DNA from: a virus
Reading direction: 5' to 3' (one strand)
Length of the DNA stretch: 55,232 bases
IMG/VR virus record: IMGVR_UViG_3300034160_000067
Span: 1 to 55,232 of that record
A model generated the notes under the pieces. That model was not told the origin of the DNA. It saw nothing but the letters and a program-made list of their open reading frames with translations, and made no database searches. Positions 46,792 to 55,123 of this stretch are shown here, one piece after another. The translations under genes were made by a program, and so were the position numbers. How positions within the stretch are numbered: the first letter of the stretch is position 1; every line of letters begins with the position of its first letter.

Positions 46792-48851
46792 CAGTCCTTC
46801 CGGTAGTAGTAGGTAGAGAAGCCCGCGGCGTCGAGAGGCAGATCCTCTGCCCACTCCGGTTTGTCGATCATCGCTTCGCGCAGGCGCGCGAGACTGAGCC
46901 GGGAATCGTAGGGGGTCTCGGTGACAATTTCGTCGTGCGCGTGCAGGATCGTCTCGAACCCGGCGAGTTCTGCATTCGTGAGCCCGCATCGCAGGATGTC
47001 GTTGGCGACGGCCTGCGTGACGTTCTCCGCAAGCTTCCCACCGTGCGTCGCCTGCCGTCCCCAGACCTTGTGGGTGCCGTCGTCTTCCATGCCCTCGAAG
47101 GTCATCATCCACTTCTGCTTCGGCGGAGGCGGCTCCTCGCCGGGATTCTTCGGCGGCAACTTGATCGTGCGCAGCTCCATCTTCGGGCGCAGGTAGTGCA
47201 GGCGCCGGCCGCTGGGCAGCTCGATCCGCATGAATGGGTCGAGGCGATCGAACTTCAGCTTGCCGACCATGACCTCCTTCGCACTGCCGGTGATCACCTG
47301 CTTCGCGGCGTTTTCGAGCGCGTACCAGAACTCGACGATCTCGGGATAGGACTCGCGGAACACGCGAACCGATTCGATGGCCTGCTCCTGCGTCATCTCG
47401 ATGCCCATGTTGGCCGCGTAGCCCCAGAGCCCGGTTTTCTTGATGTCACCGGTTTTCTGATCGAGCACGAGCGCGCCGCCGGAGAGGCGGAAGCCGCAGC
47501 CGAGCACCGCGGGCTTACTGAGCGTGCGCTGGTCCTTGGTGATCTCTTCGTAGGGAATGCCAAACATTCGAGTGCCGAATGCTTTGTAGACGTCGAGCCC
47601 CTGACGGAAGACCGCCAGCAGCGAGTCGCATCCCGCGAGCCACGCAACGACCCGCGACTCGATGGCCGCAAGATCGCAGACGTGCAGGATGTTCCTGACG
47701 GTCGCGCGCACGCTGCCGCGGATGACACCCGAGAGCGCCGACATCACGTCACCGAATTCGAGTTCGAGCGTCTCGTAGTCGCCCGCATGCACGAGATCGA
47801 TGATGGTCTCGAAGTGCTTCTCGAAGCGCTTCTGCGGCTTCGCGAGGTTCTGGAACTGTGGCCCCCGGCCGGCACTGCGCCCAGTACGCGAAGCACCACT
47901 GAACTGGAACAGGTAACGCAGCCGGTCGTCCTCAACCATCCGGTCGTCGATCGCGATGTACTTCGCAACGGACGTGCGCTTGAGCTGCGCGCGGATCAGC
48001 AAGGCCTCGCGCGCCTCGTCGGTGATCAACACATCTTCGAGGGCAGTCGCGACCGACTGCTTGCGCATGTCGCCGAAGGCGTAGCCGCGATCGCGAACCC
48101 ACGGGCCGAACTGCGTGTCGCTGTTGGGGTTGTCGAGGCCGGTGATGCCCGAGAGGCGCTGGCGCAGGCGCTCCATCTCCGTGTCGACCATCACGCGCGC
48201 GTTCGCGACGAACTGACGGTCGATCGGCACGCCGCGCTCATTGATGCGCTGGTCCGTGAACCACTCTTCCCACTCGCGGTCGAGCACGGGATATTTCGAG
48301 AGCCGCTCTTCCCACACGAAGCGCTCGGCCTCGACGTCGCGGCGGTTGTAGTGTCGGAACTGGGCCCACTCTTCGGGCCTCTCCTCAGGGGACCAGAACA
48401 GGCCGTGGACCTTCTTGCCCGTGCGCGGCTTGCAGAACACGTTGATCAGGTTCTTGCCGCCCTGCTGCTTCGCGAACTCGTCGGGCAGCTTCAGCACGGT
48501 GCCGAGATCGGCGAGCGCGCCGGGCAGGCCGAGCATGTAGGCGAGCGCCATCGTGCAGCGGTATTTCTCGATCGGCGTCTCGATCCCGCAGACGTTCTTC
48601 AGGATCGCGCGCTCGAACTGCGCGTTGTGCGCCCAGCACTGCACGTCGGGCGCGAGCACGAGATCGAACAGCTCCTGCAGCGGGGTGCTGAAGTCCGGGT
48701 CGCTGTAGTCGTACTGCTGAACGGGGCCGTCGTCGATCGCCCACGCCGCGAGGATGATCTGGGTCGATGAGTGGCGCGAGTAGTAGTCCGTGCCCAGCTT
48801 GATGTCGGCCTTCGAGCGCGTCTCGAAGTCGAAGTGCAGGTGGCGCTTCAC
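46791..48851 (-). CDS. Family A DNA polymerase with 3'-5' exonuclease
   Basis: 686 residues from GTG 48849-48851 (AGGAG 9 bases upstream; overlaps the previous stop by GTGA). The exonuclease motif HFDFETRS starts at residue 6. Polymerase motif A DLAAIESRVVAWLAG near 396, motif B region KDQRTLSKPAVLGCGF near 440, motif C HAHDEI near 637. Length fits phage PolA-type replicases. It should copy the phage genome. Confidence 0.92.
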   Translation of the reverse strand: MKRHLHFDFETRSKADIKLGTDYYSRHSSTQIILAAWAIDDGPVQQYDYSDPDFSTPLQELFDLVLAPDVQCWAHNAQFERAILKNVCGIETPIEKYRCTMALAYMLGLPGALADLGTVLKLPDEFAKQQGGKNLINVFCKPRTGKKVHGLFWSPEERPEEWAQFRHYNRRDVEAERFVWEERLSKYPVLDREWEEWFTDQRINERGVPIDRQFVANARVMVDTEMERLRQRLSGITGLDNPNSDTQFGPWVRDRGYAFGDMRKQSVATALEDVLITDEAREALLIRAQLKRTSVAKYIAIDDRMVEDDRLRYLFQFSGASRTGRSAGRGPQFQNLAKPQKRFEKHFETIIDLVHAGDYETLELEFGDVMSALSGVIRGSVRATVRNILHVCDLAAIESRVVAWLAGCDSLLAVFRQGLDVYKAFGTRMFGIPYEEITKDQRTLSKPAVLGCGFRLSGGALVLDQKTGDIKKTGLWGYAANMGIEMTQEQAIESVRVFRESYPEIVEFWYALENAAKQVITGSAKEVMVGKLKFDRLDPFMRIELPSGRRLHYLRPKMELRTIKLPPKNPGEEPPPPKQKWMMTFEGMEDDGTHKVWGRQATHGGKLAENVTQAVANDILRCGLTNAELAGFETILHAHDEIVTETPYDSRLSLARLREAMIDKPEWAEDLPLDAAGFSTYYYRKD

Positions 48852-49096
48852 CGCGCCCAGCTCCTGCGCGCGGTAGCGCGCCCTAGCCGAGGCAGCCGGG
48901 TCCGGGGCGGAGGCCTGTACCCAGCCGCGCGCGCCTCTTTCTCCGCGGTAGCCACGACGGCATAACATTTCCCGAACCAGTTTTGAGGGTGAACCACCGA
49001 GACGGTGATGTCGCCGCACGTGAGACAGCGGTTGCCGTCGTGCAGCGTGTCGACTCCGCAACCGCTGCAGGGTGCATTGACCAGTCGAGTTCTCAT
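48848..49096 (-). CDS. Small zinc-binding protein (82 aa)
   Basis: Starts MRTRLVNAPCSGCGVD. CSGC (10-13) and CLTCGD (24-29) form a zinc ribbon; an arginine-rich C-terminus follows. Coupled to the polymerase by GTGA overlap, so it may assist replication. Confidence 0.6.
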   Translation of the reverse strand: MRTRLVNAPCSGCGVDTLHDGNRCLTCGDITVSVVHPQNWFGKCYAVVATAEKEARAAGYRPPPRTRLPRLGRATARRSWAR

Positions 49097-49116
49097 TTCG
49101 CTATTCCTCTAACGTC

Positions 49117-49150
49117 GCCGGGCGCCCCGAGAGGGGGTGGGGCGCCCGGC
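49117..49150. terminator. Perfect 12-bp GC hairpin
   Basis: GCCGGGCGCCCC (49117-49128), 10-base loop, GGGGCGCCCGGC (49139-49150), in the gap between the ssDNA-binding gene and the zinc-protein gene. There is no T run. Shares its core with the hairpin at 39306. Confidence 0.55.
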
Positions 49151-49209
49151 TACGAGTGGCCCCGGAGATGACAGACCGAGGAGGGCCGCCACCACCGAGG
49201 ATACGCTGC

Positions 49210-49224
49210 TCAACCAAAGGTTGA
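49210..49224. promoter_or_regulatory. Operator-like dyad, copy 7, directly after a stop codon
   Basis: TCAACCAAAGGTTGA, perfect arms, adjoining the stop of the ssDNA-binding gene. No promoter is evident here, so it may act as a transcription roadblock (stoperator-like). Confidence 0.55.
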
Positions 49225-49794
49225 CTAGAGGTCGTCACCTTCAGCATCGAAGTCATCGAACTCCGAGTCCGTCACGACCGAGCCGAACGGATCGCCGTAG
49301 CCCAGCGTCATCACCGCACGCACCGAACAACGCACGCCCTTGCCGTACTTGTTGTCCTGCGCGTAGAAGTTGATGGTCGCGTTCACGTACACGCCGCCGT
49401 AGATGCGCGGGTCGCTGTTCGCCAGCTCGTTGCGGTCCTTGTCGATCAGCAGCGGCTGCTTCGACGACTTGCCGCGCACGAAGTACATGCCGACGTAGCC
49501 GGTGTAGGGCTCGCCCGTCTGCTGGCTCACGCAGTCGTTGCCGTTGCCGTGGCAGTCGATCGGCTTCATGCCCTTCGGCGCCGCACCCCACGTCTCGGTG
49601 ATGATGCGCTGGCACTCCGCGTCGATCTCCTTGATCGCCGCCGCGTGCTTCGGGTTCTTCGGGTCGAGCAGGAACGTCGCGCCGTACTTGGGTTCCTGTC
49701 CTTCCTGAAACGCCTTCGCCTCGTAGAGGTCGGGGAACGAGAGCCGCACCGCAGGCAGCTTCACGACCTTGCCAATTACCTTTGATTTCGCCAT
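49225..49794 (-). CDS. DUF2815-type single-stranded DNA-binding protein
   Basis: 189 residues starting MAKSKVIGKVVKLPAV. LSFPDLYEAKAFQEGQEPKY is the DUF2815 signature (T7 gp2.5-like OB fold), and the acidic tail DSEFDDFDAEGDDL is typical for SSB proteins that recruit partners. It protects single strands during replication and recombination. Confidence 0.85.
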   Translation of the reverse strand: MAKSKVIGKVVKLPAVRLSFPDLYEAKAFQEGQEPKYGATFLLDPKNPKHAAAIKEIDAECQRIITETWGAAPKGMKPIDCHGNGNDCVSQQTGEPYTGYVGMYFVRGKSSKQPLLIDKDRNELANSDPRIYGGVYVNATINFYAQDNKYGKGVRCSVRAVMTLGYGDPFGSVVTDSEFDDFDAEGDDL

Positions 49795-49795
49795 G

Positions 49796-51016
49796 TCAAT
49801 CGTCTCCGTCAGTGGTGGTTTCAAAATTATCGAACTCTGCCGTCAGCCCACTCAGTGCCTCGCGCGTGTCCGATTCCGGCGCGAGCGTGGGTTTGCCGCG
49901 AGGCTTGACGATGTGATCCGTCAGCACCTTCTTGGCCTTTTTCAACTTCTTCTCTGCGACCGCAGGTGAGATCACCTCGCGCGGCTCGTAGATCTGTTCA
50001 TCGCTGAGCCCGGCGCCAATCAGCACCGCGGGCACCGCCTTCTCATCCTTCCATTCACGATTCGACTTGCCCTCGACCAGCTTCCAACCGGGTATGGCCC
50101 GGCCCTTCATCAGCGAGTCGATCGCGACCGATTCAAGCTTCGTGAGCCAGTTCTTCACGAGCCCGCGCTTGTCGAGCGACTCCGCCAGCTCGGTGAGGGG
50201 CGCCTGTTCGACGGCGACTTCATCGAACCCGTCAAACTCGCCGCCGACGGTCGCGAGCACCTCGGCCCTCTCGTGCGCGCAGCGCCCCGAGACCGGGCAG
50301 AACCGACACGCCTTCTCGCTGGCGTTGAACTCCGGTGCGCCGCCGAGCGCGTTGAGCATGCGATCGTAGGCCTCGGCGCCGAACCCCAGCAGATCGAGCG
50401 CCGTGCATTCCCACACGTCGTTGTGGTCGAGCCTCGGCTGGCCGACACGGATCACGACCTTGTCGATGTCGTACGCCCATCGCCACTCGTAGTAGAAGCC
50501 GAGCGCATACGCCATCAACTGCTCGTTCTTCTGCGCCCAGACCTGCTCGCCCTTGCCGTACTTCAGGTCGGTGATCGTGAGCGTCGTGCCGTGGATCGCC
50601 GCATGGTCGGCCGTGCCGAACTGGTGCGGGATCGGCATGAAGTCGCCGATCGACACCTTCGTCTCGATAAAGTGCCGGCCGGGCAGCTCACGGCACCAGT
50701 CGAGATAGGCCTGAATGTTCAGGACCATCTCTTCGTCGACGGTAAATGGGTACGAGTGCCCGCCCTTCTCCAGCACGAGCATCTCGCCGAGGAACATCGC
50801 CGCGTCGCAGTCCGCGGCGAAGCAGCGCTCGGCGAGGTAGTGCGCCTGCGAGCCTTCGAGCGCGTACGACGTCTGCTTGCCGAACAGCTGCAGTTCGTGC
50901 GACAGGCTCAGCGACCCCGGGCAGCGCATCAGCCGCGGCAGGCTCGACGGCCCGAGCAACGCATGCCCGCTCTTCGCGCGCTCCTCCGCGAGTGCGGGCC
51001 AGTCGAAGTACGCCAT
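49796..51016 (-). CDS. DUF2800 Cas4/RecB-like exonuclease
   Basis: 406 residues starting MAYFDWPALAEERAKS. PD-(D/E)xK nuclease residues in HQFGTADHAAIHG...LTITDLKYGKG (about 130-155) and an iron-sulfur-type CRFCPVSGRC near 240; an early RCPGS motif (31-35) supplies a further cysteine, as in Cas4-like enzymes. Probably the phage recombination exonuclease that pairs with the ssDNA-binding protein next door (one base apart). Confidence 0.85.
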   Translation of the reverse strand: MAYFDWPALAEERAKSGHALLGPSSLPRLMRCPGSLSLSHELQLFGKQTSYALEGSQAHYLAERCFAADCDAAMFLGEMLVLEKGGHSYPFTVDEEMVLNIQAYLDWCRELPGRHFIETKVSIGDFMPIPHQFGTADHAAIHGTTLTITDLKYGKGEQVWAQKNEQLMAYALGFYYEWRWAYDIDKVVIRVGQPRLDHNDVWECTALDLLGFGAEAYDRMLNALGGAPEFNASEKACRFCPVSGRCAHERAEVLATVGGEFDGFDEVAVEQAPLTELAESLDKRGLVKNWLTKLESVAIDSLMKGRAIPGWKLVEGKSNREWKDEKAVPAVLIGAGLSDEQIYEPREVISPAVAEKKLKKAKKVLTDHIVKPRGKPTLAPESDTREALSGLTAEFDNFETTTDGDD

Positions 51017-51219
51017 CAGATGTACCCGAGCACGACGCCCAGCGGCGGGAAGAAGATCCCGAGCACCCGCAGCAGGAACTGCGCGGTGACCGGGTCATCC
51101 CACATGTGAACAACCCGGAACAGGTTCGCGAACCAGCCGTAGCCGCTCGCGCCAATCAGCACGAGACTCGCCAGAATGTAGCCCGCGTTGAAGGACAGGC
51201 TTCGGTCTTTGGTCTTCAT
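51016..51219 (-). CDS. Small membrane protein (67 aa)
   Basis: Starts MKTKDRSLSFNAGYIL. Two predicted membrane segments (about 11-30 and 45-66). Coupled to the exonuclease gene by TGATG. Confidence 0.6.
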   Translation of the reverse strand: MKTKDRSLSFNAGYILASLVLIGASGYGWFANLFRVVHMWDDPVTAQFLLRVLGIFFPPLGVVLGYI

Positions 51220-51222
51220 TCG

Positions 51223-51378
51223 TCATTTCTCCAGTTGGATGAACAGGGCATCGGCCGCGGCCGCCGCGATCGCCGCCTGCGTCGTATATCCGTGGGTGTG
51301 GAAATCCTCCCGGGCTGCCAGTCCCGAGAGGATCGCCACCGCCGCGTACTCACGCTTCGTGAGCCCGCTGACCACCAT
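51223..51378 (-). CDS. Small phage protein (51 aa) with uncertain start
   Basis: From ATG 51376-51378: MVVSGLTKREYAAVAI, ending LFIQLEK. The pattern GLTKREYAAVAILSGLAAR...A is that of a common small phage protein whose usual N-terminus is longer. The frame upstream (TAPTPTNAELPAFPRT) looks coding and runs directly back to the TAG stop of the 51430 gene in the same frame, with only a TTG as another start. Translation may begin at TTG, by re-initiation, or by stop read-through. Confidence 0.55.
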   Translation of the reverse strand: MVVSGLTKREYAAVAILSGLAAREDFHTHGYTTQAAIAAAAADALFIQLEK

Positions 51379-51429
51379 GGTTCGCGGGAACGCAGGCAAC
51401 TCCGCGTTGGTCGGGGTCGGCGCCGTCGC

Positions 51430-51897
51430 CTACTTCGACGCCTTGGCGGATGCTTCGCACGCGGCGAGGACCGACGCGAACTTCGCCGGGGGGATGCCGT
51501 CGATCGACGTCGCCCCGGTGGCGTTGCGAATCTCCAGCGCCTTCTCCCGGCTCACGTTCTCGCGAACGAAGTAGAGGGCGGCCCGGACATCGTCGAGCGT
51601 CGGAGCGTCGAGGTCATCGACAGGGGCCGGCGCCGGAGCAGCCTTTGCGGGCGCCGTCTTCGCCGCAGCGGGCTTCGCGGCGGCAGGGGAGGGCGCCGCA
51701 GCCGCCTTCACGGACTTGGCAGGGGGTTGGGTGGGACGGGCCGCTACCTCGGCGGGTTGTGGTTCGACAGCCGCAGCAGTAGCAGCGTCGGGGGTTGCGG
51801 AGGGCGCACCCGCCCCACCCAGATTCAGAGTCGCGAGGATAGCCGTATTGGCCTTCACCGCGGCAGTCAGTTCAGAAAGAGCATTCTCGATCGACAT
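51430..51897 (-). CDS. Hypothetical protein with Ala/Pro linker (155 aa)
   Basis: Start ATG 51895-51897 (MSIENALSELTAAVKA), GGAG 6 bases upstream; two earlier in-frame ATGs overlap that site. An N-terminal helix (1-30), an A/P/K-rich linker (about 35-90) and a C-terminal globular part (LDDVRAALYFVRENVS...) . First gene of the leftward replication operon. The C-terminal part resembles small domains found next to phage recombination genes, function unknown. Confidence 0.65.
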   Translation of the reverse strand: MSIENALSELTAAVKANTAILATLNLGGAGAPSATPDAATAAAVEPQPAEVAARPTQPPAKSVKAAAAPSPAAAKPAAAKTAPAKAAPAPAPVDDLDAPTLDDVRAALYFVRENVSREKALEIRNATGATSIDGIPPAKFASVLAACEASAKASK

Positions 51898-51957
51898 CTT
51901 CATCTCCATGAGGTTCGTTATCGGGTAAGGGCTTGTTAGTTCCCCATCTCCACGCCT

Positions 51958-51985
51958 ATATTACCCACCTCAGTTGCGAAGTCAA
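51958..51985 (-). promoter_or_regulatory. Leftward replication-operon promoter
   Basis: Minus-strand TTGACT (51980-51985), 16-bp spacer, TAATAT (51958-51963), about 60 bases before the first gene. Its -35 shares TTGA with the dyad at 51982-51996. Confidence 0.65.
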
Positions 51986-51996
51986 CCAAAAGTGGA
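51982..51996. promoter_or_regulatory. Operator-like dyad, copy 8, in the divergent replication region
   Basis: TCAACCAAAAGTGGA. It overlaps the leftward -35 and lies just before the rightward 52006 gene, so it could control both directions. Confidence 0.65.
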
Positions 51997-52005
51997 GTCG
52001 ATGAA

Positions 52006-52305
52006 ATGCCTGTACTTTCCCGTGCCCCGGCCGCTGTAACGCGCGATCACGCGCCGCGCAAGCGCCAGCTGGAATTCCGCCTGACGCTGCTGACCGTGGC
52101 CGTGCGCGTCACCCACGATGGACGCCTGAAGTCCCTCGCGCGCATCCTGTGCGTCGAGCCCGAGACGCTCGCCGTGTGGATTCGCCGCGGGGAGCTGACC
52201 GCCGACCGCGCGCGGCAGATCCTCAGTCTTCCAGATCTCAACCCCGATGGTGCTCCGCGCATCACGCTGGCTGATCTCGCGCCGTCCATCGCCGAAATGA
52301 TCTGA
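52006..52305 (+). CDS. Small HTH regulator (99 aa)
   Basis: Starts MPVLSRAPAAVTRDHA, with GGAG 9 bases upstream. Residues about 45-80 (LKSLARILCVEPETLAVWIR) form a helix-turn-helix. It faces away from the replication operon across the shared operator, the place of a Cro- or CII-like regulator. Confidence 0.6.
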   Translation: MPVLSRAPAAVTRDHAPRKRQLEFRLTLLTVAVRVTHDGRLKSLARILCVEPETLAVWIRRGELTADRARQILSLPDLNPDGAPRITLADLAPSIAEMI

Positions 52306-52318
52306 CCTCGGAGGTCAC

Positions 52319-54799
52319 ATGTCCGCTCAAATCATTGGTCTGCGCGATGGTCCGCGCGGCGAGGGTCGGGCTCTCCGCATCTCAACGGGAAAGACGGTCA
52401 CCAACAACCGAGTGAGCCGCATCACGCCGACGTGGCCTGAGTTCGTCGAGCAGCTGAAGGCCGTCGTACGCACGCCGGAGACGCTGAACGAGTACTTCCA
52501 ACTCGGCCGGCCTGCGCAAGACAAGATCAAGGACGTCGGGTATTTCGTACCGGGATTCTTCGAGGGCAACGTCCGCAAGGCGCGCGGTCTCGAAGAGCGC
52601 AACTGCATCACGCTCGATGGTGATCACGCAGGCCCGGGCTTCCTCGAAGACGTGCGAGCGGCCTTCGCGGGCTACGAGTACGTCCTGCACACGACGCACA
52701 AGCACACTCCTGCGAAGCCACGTTTCAGGCTTGTTTTCCCGCTAATTCGCGCAGTCAGCGAAGCCGAGTATCCCGCCGCGGCGCGCATGCTCGCCTCGCG
52801 CATGAGCATGGACGTATGGGACGACACGACCTACCAGTTCGGTCGCGTGATGCATTTCGCGAGCGCGTCGCTCGACGGCGAGTTCGTGTTCGATGATCAC
52901 GCGGGCAAGTGGGTCGACCCGGACGATCTGCTGGCGGAGTACCTCGAATGGCGCGACGTGATGGAGTGGCCGAAGTCGAGCCGCGTCACGAACGAGCTGC
53001 GCGTCGGCGGCACGCGCGCCGAGAATCCGCTGGAGAAGAAGGGCCCGGTCGGTGACTTCTGCCGCGCCTACTCGATCCACGAAGCGATCGACAAATTTAT
53101 CCCAGAGCGCTACCTGCGCGGCAATTTCGAAGATCGCATGACCTACTTCGAGAGCACCACCTCGAATGGCGCGGTGATCTACGACGGCGGCCTGTTCCTC
53201 TACAGTCACCACGAGAGTGATCCATGCAGCGGCAAGAACGTCAACTCCTTCGATCTCATCCGGCTGCACCTCTTCGGCAAGAAGGACGAGCACACCGATA
53301 CCGAGATGCTGCCGAGCCTGAAGCCCTCGTACAAGGCGATGCTCAAGCACATCAAGGAAGACGAGCGCTTCCAGACCGAGGCGCGCCGCTCGCGCTACAA
53401 CCTGCGTGAAGAGTTCGATGATTTCGACGACGCGCCAGAGCCGATCGCGGCTGAGCCGAATGAAGTCCCCGAGTCGCAGGAAACACCGGAAAAACAAGCG
53501 AAATCCGACTACCTCAGCCCACCGGACTTGCGCTCGAATGCCCACGGCAGCGGCGAGACGCTGCGCAACCTCGAAGAGATCCTGACGAAGAACGCGCGCA
53601 CCGCGGGGAAGATCCGCTACAACGAGTTCACGCGCGAGGTGCGGCTCGGCGGGAAGCTCCCCGGGCTGAAGCTGAAGGTGCCCGATGAAGGCATGGAGTG
53701 GCCCGACATCGCAGATCTCGCGCTGAAGCTCTTCATCGAGAAGCGCCACAACCTCAGCTACGCCGCGACCGCGATCCGCGAGGGTGTGATGGTCGTCGCG
53801 CAGCGCCAGTCGTATCACCCGGTGCGCGAGTATTTCGACTCGCTGGAGTGGGACGGCGTCGAGCGACTCGACACACTGCTGATCCGCACTGCAGGCGCCG
53901 CCGACACGCCGTTCCACCGCGCGGCCTGCCGCAAGACGTTCACTGCGGCCGTCGCACGCATCTACGTGCCCGGCACGAAGTTCGACCAGATGCTGGTGCT
54001 CGAAGGAGGGCAGGGCATCGGCAAGTCCACCTTCTGGCGCGTGGTGGCCCGGGGCTGGTTCAGCGATGGACTGGTGATCGGCAGCGAAGCGCGCGAGGTG
54101 ATCGAGCAGACCAAGAACTCGATGATCGTCGAGATCCCCGAGCTGGTGCAGGGCCGGCGCGCCGAGGCCGAGCACCAGAAGGCCTTCATCTCCCGGCAGA
54201 CCGACCGGGCGCGCGCCGCCTACGCCCGCAGCGCCTTCGACTACCCCCGGCAGTTCATCCTCGTCGGCACGACGAACGACTCGAACTACCTGACGGACGC
54301 CAGCGGCAACCGGCGCTGGTGGTGCGTGAAGTGCGAAGCCTCGGAGTTCGACATGGCGGTCGTCGAGCAGGAGCGGGACCAGCTCTGGGCCGAAGCGATC
54401 GTGCGCTACCGGGCGGGGGAGCCCCTGTGGCTGGAAGACCCGAGCGTCCGACAGGAGGCCGAGGTCATCCAGAAGGACCGCATGCACGACGACGCGTGGA
54501 TCGACACCATCCGCGGGTGGCTCGACCGCCCCATCCGCTCGGACCACTGGAAGCGCGCCGGGGGGCAGACGGGCGACTTCGACGACGGCGTGACCATGGT
54601 CGAGCGGGACCGGACCTGCGCCATGGAGATCTGGACCGAGTGCCTCGGGGGCGAGCCCGACAAGATCAACCGGCAGGTGCAGGGCCGGATCGCCGACGCG
54701 ATGAGAAGCATTCCCGGTTGGAACCGACAGGCCGTCCGGCTGGGCGCCCGGTACGGCGATATGGTCAAAGGCTTCGCAAGGAAGGACTCGGTCACATAG
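52319..54799 (+). CDS. VirE-type primase-helicase
   Basis: 826 residues with GGAGG upstream. The N-terminal 370 residues resemble a primase/polymerase-like domain (LDGDHAGPGFLEDV near 101, FRLVFPL near 140). The C-terminal half is the virulence-associated E family ATPase: Walker A EGGQGIGKST near 562-571, MIVEIPEL (Walker B) near 605, GTTNDSNYLTD near 655. It likely primes and unwinds DNA at the adjacent origin. Only large gene on this strand in the right part. Confidence 0.85.
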   Translation: MSAQIIGLRDGPRGEGRALRISTGKTVTNNRVSRITPTWPEFVEQLKAVVRTPETLNEYFQLGRPAQDKIKDVGYFVPGFFEGNVRKARGLEERNCITLDGDHAGPGFLEDVRAAFAGYEYVLHTTHKHTPAKPRFRLVFPLIRAVSEAEYPAAARMLASRMSMDVWDDTTYQFGRVMHFASASLDGEFVFDDHAGKWVDPDDLLAEYLEWRDVMEWPKSSRVTNELRVGGTRAENPLEKKGPVGDFCRAYSIHEAIDKFIPERYLRGNFEDRMTYFESTTSNGAVIYDGGLFLYSHHESDPCSGKNVNSFDLIRLHLFGKKDEHTDTEMLPSLKPSYKAMLKHIKEDERFQTEARRSRYNLREEFDDFDDAPEPIAAEPNEVPESQETPEKQAKSDYLSPPDLRSNAHGSGETLRNLEEILTKNARTAGKIRYNEFTREVRLGGKLPGLKLKVPDEGMEWPDIADLALKLFIEKRHNLSYAATAIREGVMVVAQRQSYHPVREYFDSLEWDGVERLDTLLIRTAGAADTPFHRAACRKTFTAAVARIYVPGTKFDQMLVLEGGQGIGKSTFWRVVARGWFSDGLVIGSEAREVIEQTKNSMIVEIPELVQGRRAEAEHQKAFISRQTDRARAAYARSAFDYPRQFILVGTTNDSNYLTDASGNRRWWCVKCEASEFDMAVVEQERDQLWAEAIVRYRAGEPLWLEDPSVRQEAEVIQKDRMHDDAWIDTIRGWLDRPIRSDHWKRAGGQTGDFDDGVTMVERDRTCAMEIWTECLGGEPDKINRQVQGRIADAMRSIPGWNRQAVRLGARYGDMVKGFARKDSVT

Positions 54800-55097
54800 C
54801 GATCGGTCACGCGATGGGTCACACCGGGCGAGGCGGGCAAGTCATTGACCCGCCTTTCTTTTTGTCCTGTTGTGACTCTGTGACCTTAGTGACCTTCATT
54901 TGTCATAGCAGTAGCCGAAGCAGAATATAGAGTAGTCATTGAAAACGAGTCAGGGAAAAAAAAGGGGGTAGGGGGGGTATCGGGGAAAACGCGGTTTCAA
55001 CGGTCGGCGGTCACAAAACGCTCTTTTCTTTTTAGATATCATAGAGTTAGTCGGTGACCGAGATGAGTCACGTTTTTGGGGTCCGCGCGGCGTGACC
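54790..55097. repeat. Iteron-like GGTCAC/GTGACC array, candidate origin
   Basis: GGTCAC at 54790, 54805, 54817 and 55009; GTGACC at 54880, 54889, 55054 and 55092; GTGACT at 54871. About 0.2 would be expected by chance in this length. The array straddles the end of the primase gene and a non-coding tail (54800-55232) with A/T stretches (55021-55045) and a purine tract (54946-54989). No gene is seen in 54800-55232. Confidence 0.5.
54831..54863 (+). terminator. Rho-independent terminator after the primase-helicase
   Basis: AGGCGGG (54831-54837) and CCCGCCT (54849-54855) form a 7-bp stem with an 11-base loop, followed by TTTCTTTTTG. This is the best intrinsic terminator in the window. Confidence 0.85.
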
Positions 55098-55123
55098 CCC
55101 CGGAGCGAACTTCGAGGGGGGCT
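55075..55123. repeat. Two adjacent GC inverted repeats in the non-coding tail
   Basis: GGGGTC...GACCCC (55078-55099) and CCCCCC...GGGGGG (about 55096-55121) can form competing stem-loops beside the iteron-like repeats. Could be single-strand initiation structures or a terminator for a leftward transcript from beyond the window edge. Confidence 0.35.

Noticed and set aside
46935-48770. 611-codon open frame on the plus strand opposite the DNA polymerase
   Set aside because: Antisense frame of a GC-rich gene; low-complexity, R/L/A/H-rich translation with no motif, while the minus strand has all polymerase motifs.
52742-54547. 601-codon open frame opposite the primase-helicase
   Set aside because: Same reason: antisense shadow, no ribosome site; the plus frame has Walker A and VirE features.
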